A stretch of 64,000 bases of DNA from an uncultured Collinsella sp. GTDB taxonomy: Bacteria; Actinomycetota; Coriobacteriia; Coriobacteriales; Coriobacteriaceae. The notes under the pieces were generated by a model that had not been told where the DNA came from, ran no database searches, and saw nothing but the letters and a program-made list of their open reading frames with translations. Numbering within the stretch: position 1 is the stretch's first letter; each line of letters starts with the position of its first letter. The stretch lies in assembly GCA_900761995.1 (NCBI GenBank), contig CAAFEY010000023.1, positions 1 to 64,000 on the forward strand, read 5' to 3'. Shown here piece by piece: positions 50,040 through 56,047 of the stretch. The position numbers were made by a program, and so were the translations under genes.

Positions 50040-51164
50040 ATGAGAGAGTTCCTTAAGGACGTGTGGATGCACGGCGGTGAGGAAAGCCGCGCCATCACCC
50101 CCGAGAACATCACGGGCGAGAAGGGCCGCGCCGCCATGTCGGCCAGCCACCTCGGCGTCGGCCGCAAGGGCTCGTGCTGCGTGCCCCTTGAGTCCGGCGA
50201 GACCATCACGCTCGCGGACATCGAGGGCCCCGGCATCATCCGCCACATCTGGATGACCGTCCCCGACAAGACCGCCGCCGGCAGCTTCGTCATGCGTGAC
50301 CTCGTGCTGCGCTTCTACTGGGACGACGAGGAGACCCCCTCGGTCGAGTGCCCTGTCGGCGACTTCTTCTGCAACGGCTTCGGTGAGCGCGCCATCGTCA
50401 ACTCGATGCCCATCTGCGTGAACCCGACGGGCGGCATGAACTGCTACTTCGAGATGCCCTTCAGGAAGCACGCCAAGGTCACGCTTACGAGCGAGCACCC
50501 CGGGTTCATTAAGTACATCTTCTACACGTTCAACTACGCGCTCACCGACGTGCCGGACGACGCCATGTACTTCCACGCCCGCTTTAACCGCGAGCGCAGC
50601 ACCCGCAGGGGCGTCGACTACACCGTGCTCGACGGCGTGCGCGGCAAGGGCTACTACGTCGGCACCTACATGGCCCTGTGCGCCCTGGAGCGCTATTGGT
50701 GGGGCGAGGGCGAGATGAAGTTCTTCCTCGACGGCGACGAGGAGTTCCCCACGGTCACCTCGACGGGAGCCGAGGACTACTTCGGCGGTGCCTGGGCCTT
50801 CCTCGACAGGCCGCCCCACGCGTTGCCCGAGGCGCAGTGCTTCAACACGCTGTTCGCCGGCTACCCGTACCGCTCGACGCGCGACGCCACGCGCGACCGC
50901 TTCAGCGCGGGCAAGCCGAACCCGAATCCGATGCTCGCGACTAACGACGATGCGCTGCCCAGGCACGGCCTCTACAGGTGGCACCTTCCCGACCCGATCT
51001 CGTTCAAGGAGGACCTGCGCGTGACGTTCCAGGACCTCGGCAACGACGACATCAAGCTCTACGAGCGCGAGGACGACATCTCCACCGTCGCCTACTGGTA
51101 CCAAAGCGAGCCGCACGCCGTGCTCGCCCCGTTTGCCGCGAGGCAGGACCGCGTGCCCAGGTAG
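50040..51164 (+). CDS. GH172 / DUF2961 glycoside hydrolase
   Basis: A 374-residue protein of DUF2961, now glycoside hydrolase family 172, whose studied members act on alpha-D-fructofuranosyl bonds (difructose dianhydride I synthase/hydrolase) or alpha-D-arabinofuranosyl bonds. Seen: ECPVGDFFCNGFGE (103-116), WWGEGEMKFFLDGDEEFP (220-237) and STGAEDYFGGAW (241-252). The Glu of GEGE (223 or 225) and Glu245 fit the spacing of the known catalytic pair. No signal peptide, so it acts in the cytoplasm on what the PTS imports. GGAGG precedes the ATG, 12 bases after EIIA. Whether the substrate is a free or phosphorylated disaccharide is unknown. Confidence 0.85.
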   Translation: MREFLKDVWMHGGEESRAITPENITGEKGRAAMSASHLGVGRKGSCCVPLESGETITLADIEGPGIIRHIWMTVPDKTAAGSFVMRDLVLRFYWDDEETPSVECPVGDFFCNGFGERAIVNSMPICVNPTGGMNCYFEMPFRKHAKVTLTSEHPGFIKYIFYTFNYALTDVPDDAMYFHARFNRERSTRRGVDYTVLDGVRGKGYYVGTYMALCALERYWWGEGEMKFFLDGDEEFPTVTSTGAEDYFGGAWAFLDRPPHALPEAQCFNTLFAGYPYRSTRDATRDRFSAGKPNPNPMLATNDDALPRHGLYRWHLPDPISFKEDLRVTFQDLGNDDIKLYEREDDISTVAYWYQSEPHAVLAPFAARQDRVPR

Positions 51165-51243
51165 GGTCGCCTCGAAACAAGCCAACGTTATGGGCGCCCG
51201 CGGTTGACCATGACTGCGGGCGTCCCTTTGTAAGGAGGATCAC

Positions 51244-52128
51244 ATGAGCGAAAAGCAAATGAGGCTCGGCGCCCTCGAAGCCGGCGGGACCAAGATGGTC
51301 TGTGCCGTGGTGTCCGGCGACGGCGAGGTCCTCGACCGTATGGAGACCCCGACGCTTACGCCCGCCGAGACCGTCCCGCAGATGATCGAGTGGTTCACCG
51401 CCCGCGATGTGGACGCGTTGGGCATCGGCGCCTTCGGCCCGACCTGCGTCGACCCCAACGACGAGCGCTACGGCTCCATCCTCCAGACGCCCAAGCTCGC
51501 GTGGCGAGGCCATGGTCTTCGCGCCGCGTTCGCCGACGCCCTCGGGATTCCGGTGGCCTACGATACGGACGTGAACGTTGCCTGCCTCGGCGAAGTGGTC
51601 TTCGGCTGCTGCAAGGGGCTCGAGGACGCCGTCTACGTGACCATCGGCACCGGCGTGGGCGCGGGCGTCATGTGCGCGGGCAGGCTCCTTCACGGCATGC
51701 TGCACCCCGAGGCCGGCCACATGCTGGTAAGGACCCGTCCCACCGAGGAGGGACGCTGCGTCTGCCCGAGCCACGCGAGCTGTCTCGAGGGGCTCGCCTC
51801 CGGCCCCGCCATCGCCGCGCGCTGGGGAAAGCCCGCGGCCGAGCTCGCGGACAACGATGAGGTGTGGGCGCTCGAGGGGGATTATCTGGGGCAGATGTGC
51901 GCGAACCTCGTGCTCATGTACTCGCCTCGCCGCATCGTCCTCGGCGGCGGCGTGATGCACCAGGAGCAGCTCTACGGCATCGTCCGCAAGAAGACCCTCG
52001 AATATCTGGGTGGCTACATCCAGACCGCCGAGCTTAAGGACATGGAGAGCTACATCTGCGCCCCGGGCTGCGGCGGCGACCAAGGAATCCTCGGCGCGGC
52101 CGAGCTGGCAAGAAGGGCGCTCGCGTAA
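51244..52128 (+). CDS. ROK-family kinase, fructokinase-like
   Basis: A 294-residue ROK kinase. GALEAGGTKMVCAVVSGDGE gives the phosphate loop; GIGAFGPTCVD, DTDVNVACLGE (catalytic Asp) and IGTGVGAGVM follow. The metal site is PEAGHML with CVCPSHASCLEGLASG. GALEAGGTK and the early TPAETVPQM segment match ROK fructokinases better than glucokinases or NagK. It would phosphorylate a fructose released by the GH172 enzyme. AAGGAGG precedes ATG; it is the last gene before a strong terminator. Confidence 0.88.
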   Translation: MSEKQMRLGALEAGGTKMVCAVVSGDGEVLDRMETPTLTPAETVPQMIEWFTARDVDALGIGAFGPTCVDPNDERYGSILQTPKLAWRGHGLRAAFADALGIPVAYDTDVNVACLGEVVFGCCKGLEDAVYVTIGTGVGAGVMCAGRLLHGMLHPEAGHMLVRTRPTEEGRCVCPSHASCLEGLASGPAIAARWGKPAAELADNDEVWALEGDYLGQMCANLVLMYSPRRIVLGGGVMHQEQLYGIVRKKTLEYLGGYIQTAELKDMESYICAPGCGGDQGILGAAELARRALA

Positions 52129-52160
52129 CTTGCGCTCTCTCCGCCATACAACGCGTTAAG

Positions 52161-52210
52161 AAAAGACGAGCGCTTCTTGCCAATTGAGCGGCAAGAAGTG
52201 CTCGTCTTTT
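52161..52210. terminator. Strong terminator of the PTS-GH172-ROK operon
   Basis: A 21-bp stem (left arm 52161-52181, right arm 52190-52210, one G-T pair) with an 8-base loop, A-run on the left and T-run on the right. It should work in both directions. Confidence 0.95.
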
Positions 52211-52244
52211 GCATTTGTTTTTGGGGCAGGACGCCCCGCCTCCG

Positions 52245-52463
52245 CTAGAGTCCCTGGACCGCCACACCCACGAGGTTTGGACCGGTGTGGACAAGAAGCG
52301 CGGGGCTGATGTCGGAGCGGACGACCTCCACCGCGTTGGCCACGCGCTCGCACAGGGCCTGCTCCATGCGGTCGTAGAGGTCGGCGTGGGCCGAGGTGCG
52401 GCTCGCGGCAAAGCGCACCTTGGGGTGCTTCTCGACGATGGCGGCGATGAGCTTGACCTCGGT
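52245..52463 (-). pseudogene. DegV-family protein, 3' fragment
   Basis: About 70 minus-strand codons resemble the C-terminal end of DegV fatty-acid-binding proteins: EKHPKVRFAASRTSAHADLY, then DISPALLVHTGPNLVGVAV before the stop at 52245. The preceding 200 or so residues of DegV are absent. Its upstream side runs into IS200 tnpA sequence in another frame. Not functional. Confidence 0.6.
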
Positions 52464-52531
52464 GCGATGCGGTACTTGCACAGCCATTTCGTGTACGCGA
52501 GGCTGTTGGCTTTCTGGGCCACAGCAATCAC
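52461..52531 (-). pseudogene. IS200/IS605 TnpA, N-terminal fragment
   Basis: GTG at 52531 starts IAVAQKANSLAYTKWLCKYRI, which matches the N-terminus of IS200-type Y1 transposases (KANSLAHTKWLCKYHIVF). The frame then leaves the family where the DegV fragment begins, so only about 22 codons remain. The hairpin upstream covers its ribosome binding site, as known for IS200. Confidence 0.7.
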
Positions 52532-52580
52532 CTTCCCCCTAGTATGATGACCTGAACAATCCTCATGCTAGGGGGAAGGT
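52530..52580. repeat. IS200-type hairpin over the tnpA start
   Basis: ACCTTCCCCCTAG 52530-52542 and CTAGGGGGAAGGT 52568-52580 pair perfectly, with ATGA/TCAT inside. On the minus strand it buries the AGGGGGAAGG ribosome binding site of the tnpA fragment. Confidence 0.7.
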
Positions 52581-52606
52581 TTTTGTCGCGTAGCGGAAAT
52601 TGGCCT

Positions 52607-52625
52607 CCACCCGCTGAGCGGGTGG
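52607..52625. mobile_element. End hairpin of a decayed IS200/IS605 element
   Basis: CCACCCGC 52607-52614 pairs with GCGGGTGG 52618-52625 around a TGA loop, and CCGCGCG/CGCGCGG-type and GGACTAAAGTCC palindromes follow up to about 52670. Such foldback hairpins mark IS200/IS605 ends. The body of the element is gone apart from the tnpA fragment. Confidence 0.45.
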
Positions 52626-52776
52626 CTTTCTATGCCGCGCGTGCCGCGCGGCACGGACTAAAGTCCATGAATAAAAACGAGGAAGGCCACGTCCGGCCTC
52701 CCTCGCAAAGGGTCTCTGATTGCTCCCACTCATTGGGGACAGACTTAAATGAGTGCTCTTGAAATGCCGGCGCCTG

Positions 52777-52830
52777 GGGACGTTCTTTTTCTGTCTGCAG
52801 TTTGGAACGTTCCTTTTCTGTCGGCAGTTT
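52777..52830. repeat. Two 27-bp tandem repeats
   Basis: Units 52777-52803 and 52804-52830 are exactly adjacent and differ at 3 of 27 positions; each contains TTTCTGTC, GCAGTTT and ACGTTC. No function apparent. They lie in the gene-free stretch between the IS debris and the oxidoreductase gene. Confidence 0.7.
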
Positions 52831-52934
52831 GGGGCGGTCCTTAGAGCTGCAGCGCGCCATGAGCGACGAGGCGAAGCGGATCATCCTGTCTTTTGAGTTC
52901 TAAGCATAAGCCCCTGTCTCTGAGCAATAACCGG

Positions 52935-52991
52935 TGCGCATTTGTGCGTATTTGCGTGCGTGGGATTGCGTGAATATGCGTATAGATGCGC
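52935..52991 (+). promoter_or_regulatory. Helically phased TGCGT/C repeats
   Basis: TGCGC or TGCGT begins at 52935, 52945, 52953, 52957, 52967, 52977 and 52987, mostly 10 bases apart, so on one face of the helix. It lies 125-180 bases before the oxidoreductase-DeoR pair and may be a protein-binding array. Confidence 0.5.
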
Positions 52992-53029
52992 CGTTTACGG
53001 GACAAAAATGACCGTTTAGCGGTGAGATA

Positions 53030-53061
53030 CGCAAACACGCGCACAGATGCGCGTGTTTGTG
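53030..53061. promoter_or_regulatory. 13-bp hairpin/palindrome upstream of the oxidoreductase gene
   Basis: CGCAAACACGCGC 53030-53042 and GCGCGTGTTTGTG 53049-53061 (12 of 13 pair) around ACAGAT. It contains the same GCGT/ACGC words as the phased array. Operator or leader hairpin. Confidence 0.5.
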
Positions 53062-53113
53062 TGAATATAGAGCTATCCGAAATGCAAGACGTTCTATGAC
53101 ACAGGAGGCACAT

Positions 53114-54193
53114 ATGGTAGATTCCAAGCAGGCTCCACTCGACTCCGCGGCAGCCGCAAAAGCAGCGTTCGCTTCGGTCCAGGACAAGCCATTCCCCGAT
53201 GATATCTTTACGGCTCCCGAGCTTCGTTGGGCTGTGATCGGGTGCGGCGTTATCGCCAACCAGATGGCCCAGTCTCTCGCTCTTGCCGGCCGCAAGCTTG
53301 CGGGCGTCGCCAACCGTACGCTGTCCAAGGCTCAGGCTTTTGCCGAGCAGTATGGCATCGAGAAGGTCTATGAATCGGTTGAGGACCTCTACGCCGATCC
53401 GGGCATCGACGCCGTCTATATCACCACGCCGCACAACACGCATATCACCTATCTGCGTGACGCGCTGGCCGCCGGCAAGCACGTGCTCTGCGAGAAAGCC
53501 ATTACCCTCAATTCCGCTGAGCTCGACGAGGCGCGTGCCATCGCCGACGAGCACAACGTCGTCCTCATGGACGCCACAACGGTGCTTCATATGCCCTTGT
53601 ATCAAGAGCTGCGCCGTCGCATGGATGCCGGCGAGTTTGGTCGCATGAACCTCGCCCAGCTCAACTTTGGTAGCTACAAGGAGTACGGCGATCTGACCAA
53701 TCGCTTCTACAACCGCAACCTTGCTGGCGGTGCCATGCTCGACATTGGCGTGTATGCCCTGTCCGTCATGCGTCTCTTTATGGCGAGCCAGCCCATTGAG
53801 GTCGTTTCGTTGGGCAACACCTGTGAGACCGGTGTTGACGTTGCGGGCGGCATCGTCTGCCGTAATGCCGAGCAGCAGCTGGGTGTTGTGAGCCTCACGC
53901 TCCACTCCAAGCAACCCAAGCGCTCGATTATTAGCTTCGATAAGTGCTATATCGAGGTCAACGAGTATCCGCGTGCCGATCACGCGACCATCGTGTGGAC
54001 TGCGGATGGCCATCGCGAGGAGGTCCACGCCGGCACCGAGGCTTACGCCCTTTGTTATGAGATGGCCGATCTTGAGAAGGCCGTTGGCGGCGACGACTCC
54101 AAGCGCGAGCTGCTGGATTATGCTTCTGATGTTATGGAGCTTATGACCAAGCTTCGCGCCGACTGGGGAGTCGTGTACCCCGAGGAGGAGTAA
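53114..54193 (+). CDS. Gfo/Idh/MocA-family oxidoreductase
   Basis: A 359-residue NAD(P)-dependent oxidoreductase. The Rossmann loop is AVIGCGVIANQMAQ (about residues 40-53), with YITTPHNTHITY and GKHVLCEKAITLN (EKP in most members) marking the family, and the C-terminal domain has GGAMLDIGVYALS. Substrates in the family are polyols or sugars; the real one is unknown. ATG 53114 is set by AGGAGG 5 bases upstream. The DeoR regulator starts 3 bases after its stop, so the pair is probably a small autoregulated sugar operon. Confidence 0.9.
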   Translation: MVDSKQAPLDSAAAAKAAFASVQDKPFPDDIFTAPELRWAVIGCGVIANQMAQSLALAGRKLAGVANRTLSKAQAFAEQYGIEKVYESVEDLYADPGIDAVYITTPHNTHITYLRDALAAGKHVLCEKAITLNSAELDEARAIADEHNVVLMDATTVLHMPLYQELRRRMDAGEFGRMNLAQLNFGSYKEYGDLTNRFYNRNLAGGAMLDIGVYALSVMRLFMASQPIEVVSLGNTCETGVDVAGGIVCRNAEQQLGVVSLTLHSKQPKRSIISFDKCYIEVNEYPRADHATIVWTADGHREEVHAGTEAYALCYEMADLEKAVGGDDSKRELLDYASDVMELMTKLRADWGVVYPEEE

Positions 54194-54196
54194 GCG

Positions 54197-54943
54197 ATGC
54201 TAGCGGAAGATAGGCTCAATGCGATTGTGTCGATGGTGCAGCAGGCTGGCTCGGTTACTGTGTCAGAGCTTGCCGATGCCCTGGGCGTGACGGCGTCTAC
54301 CATTCGGCGCGACCTGCAGACGCTCGACCGAGCGCACCGCATCGCCAAGGTCCACGGCGGAGCGACGAGTCTTGAGCGCGCGCACGTGACGCGCGACCTA
54401 ACGCTCAATGAGCGCAGCGACCTCCATAACGACGACAAGGAACGTATCTGCGCCCGTGCGGCGGCGCTTGTGGAGCCCGAGAGCTTTGTATACATCGACT
54501 CGGGCTCAACGACGCTCAAGCTCATCGAGCATCTTCCACACCTTGAAGGTGTCACCTATGTGACCGATTCCGTGCTCCATGCTCAGCACCTCGCTTTGCG
54601 CGGCATGCGTACCGTGGTGTTGGGTGGCGAGCTCAAGCCCGAGACCGAGGCGCTCGTTGGCCCCGATGCTTTGGCAACCCTAGACCGCTACAACTTCAAT
54701 TGTGGCTTTTGGGGGTCCAACGGCATTGCCGCCGAGCAGGGTTTCACGGCGCCCGATATCGAGGAAGCGCAAGTAAAGCGTATCTCGATGCGCCATACGG
54801 CCAAGCGCTTCGTAATCTCGGATGCCAGCAAATTTGGCATGGTGGCGCCCGTCAAGTTCGCGGATTTTCGCGACGCAACGATTATTACCGCAGGCGAGGT
54901 CCCCGCCAAGTACCGGGCAATGGACAACGTCATTACGGTCTAA
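54197..54943 (+). CDS. DeoR-family transcriptional regulator
   Basis: A 248-residue repressor. The N-terminal winged helix VSELADALGVTASTIRRDLQTLD (about 19-41) with KVHGGA is the DeoR signature; the C-terminal sugar-phosphate sensor has FVYIDSGSTTLKLIEHL and the late DASKFG. DeoR proteins usually respond to phosphorylated sugars. It most likely controls the oxidoreductase gene in front of it, possibly through the phased repeats or the palindrome upstream. Confidence 0.92.
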   Translation: MLAEDRLNAIVSMVQQAGSVTVSELADALGVTASTIRRDLQTLDRAHRIAKVHGGATSLERAHVTRDLTLNERSDLHNDDKERICARAAALVEPESFVYIDSGSTTLKLIEHLPHLEGVTYVTDSVLHAQHLALRGMRTVVLGGELKPETEALVGPDALATLDRYNFNCGFWGSNGIAAEQGFTAPDIEEAQVKRISMRHTAKRFVISDASKFGMVAPVKFADFRDATIITAGEVPAKYRAMDNVITV

Positions 54944-55035
54944 CGGCTGGGTACGGACTAAGGTCAAAACCATCACGAAGGGGCAGGAACCTTTGTGGTG
55001 GTTAGTAACGAAAGCCGAGTAGTTTTCTCAATAGA

Positions 55036-55070
55036 AAAGCGGCAACGTCCATCACGGGCGTTGCCGCTTT
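55036..55070 (+). terminator. Terminator after the DeoR gene
   Basis: AAAGCGGCAACG 55036-55047 pairs perfectly with CGTTGCCGCTTT 55059-55070, followed by CGTTG. Confidence 0.85.
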
Positions 55071-55127
55071 CGTTGTCTGCCGGTTTGTCTAAGTCTGCAA
55101 CAACTGGACCGTTAAAAGTGGGCTAGG

Positions 55128-55303
55128 TGTTACAGATTGAGATACTTCCGAACCGCGCCGTCCCTTTGTCTCGATCTGTAACATCTGGGACGGATTTTGC
55201 CGAGTTACTGTTACAGATTGAGTTTTTCCCTTGAGGGAGATTCGAATGTCTCGATCTGTAACAGATAGACCGAAAAAAGGGTTCTAACTGTTACAGATCG
55301 AGA
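55128..55303. repeat. Five-copy, alternately oriented 15-bp repeat array
   Basis: TGTTACAGATTGAGA (+) at 55128-55142, TCTCGATCTGTAACA (-) at 55169-55183, TGTTACAGATTGAGT (+) at 55209-55223, the minus form at 55249-55263 and TGTTACAGATCGAGA (+) at 55289-55303. Start-to-start distances are 41, 40, 40 and 40 bases; the 25-26-base spacers differ from each other. Neighbouring copies can pair as hairpins. No gene lies within it, and no cas gene is in the window. Confidence 0.9.
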
Positions 55304-55333
55304 TGTTTTGGGACCGCGGCTGAGCCACAGCGG

Positions 55334-55376
55334 CTAAACCGCCACAAAGGTACCTGTCCCCATTGTGGTGGTTTAG
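55334..55376. repeat. Inverted repeat next to the RluA gene end
   Basis: CTAAACCGCCACAAAGG 55334-55350 and CCATTGTGGTGGTTTAG 55360-55376 form a hairpin with three mismatched or wobble positions. A third, direct copy, CCTTTGTGGTGGTTAG, is at 54990-55005. The right arm overlaps the stop codon of the minus-strand gene, so it may also serve as its terminator. Confidence 0.7.
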
Positions 55377-56032
55377 GGCTCCCAGGGGCAGGGGGCTTCG
55401 ATGTGGATGTGCTCGCCGGTTACGGGATGCGTGAAGGACACGCTGTGGGCGTGGAGCATCAGGCCGCAGGGGCGCGGCGTTCCGTACAGGTCGTCGCCAA
55501 CCAGGGGATGACGCTCGCTCGCCAGATGCACACGGATTTGATGCTTGCGGCCGGTGAGCAACTCGACATCGATATACGAGCGCGTGGGCAGGCCACGACG
55601 GCTCTTAAGACGTTTGAGCACCTTCACGCGCGTTTGAGACGGCTTGCCGCTGGCGCCGACGCGCATCTTGCGGCTGTCGTGACGGTCGCGGGCGATGGGC
55701 TTGTCGATGAGCTTTTCGTTCCAGTCGATCTTGCCCTCGGCGAGCGCCAGGTAGTGCTTTTCGAACGCGTGGTCGATGATCATCTGGTCAAAGGCGGGCT
55801 GCGTCTGCTTGTCGAGTGAGAACAGCACCACGCCGGTGGTGTCACGGTCCAAGCGGTTGAGCGGCTGCATGTCGGTCGCGGCAAAGCCGTCGCCCATCGC
55901 CAACAAAAGGTCGCTAGCGTAGTCGGTAAGTGTGCGCTCGCCGGTGCCGTCACCGTGGACGATCATGCCAGCGGGCTTGTCGATGGCCATGAGCCAGGCG
56001 TCGCAGTAGAGGACTTGAGGTTCTTCGTTCAC
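55373..56032 (-). CDS. RluA-family RNA pseudouridine synthase
   Basis: A 219-residue pseudouridine synthase. The catalytic Asp62 is in PLNRLDRDTTGVVL, with AIDKPAGMIVHG before it and GRKHQIRVHLA after it. It has no N-terminal S4 RNA-binding domain, as in RluA or TruC-sized enzymes, so the target may be tRNA or 23S rRNA. The start lies 15 bases downstream of the U32 gene's stop, and both are transcribed leftward. Confidence 0.9.
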   Translation of the reverse strand: MNEEPQVLYCDAWLMAIDKPAGMIVHGDGTGERTLTDYASDLLLAMGDGFAATDMQPLNRLDRDTTGVVLFSLDKQTQPAFDQMIIDHAFEKHYLALAEGKIDWNEKLIDKPIARDRHDSRKMRVGASGKPSQTRVKVLKRLKSRRGLPTRSYIDVELLTGRKHQIRVHLASERHPLVGDDLYGTPRPCGLMLHAHSVSFTHPVTGEHIHIEAPCPWEP

Positions 56033-56047
56033 GTGTAAGCCTTTCGG

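Noticed and set aside
52844..52902. Short frame ending KRIILSFEF before the phased repeats
   Set aside because: Under 20 codons with no recognisable partner; could be the tail of a lost gene but cannot be supported.
55128..55303. CRISPR array
   Set aside because: Repeats are only 15 bases, alternate in orientation and have 25-base spacers; there are no cas genes. Kept as an unusual repeat instead.
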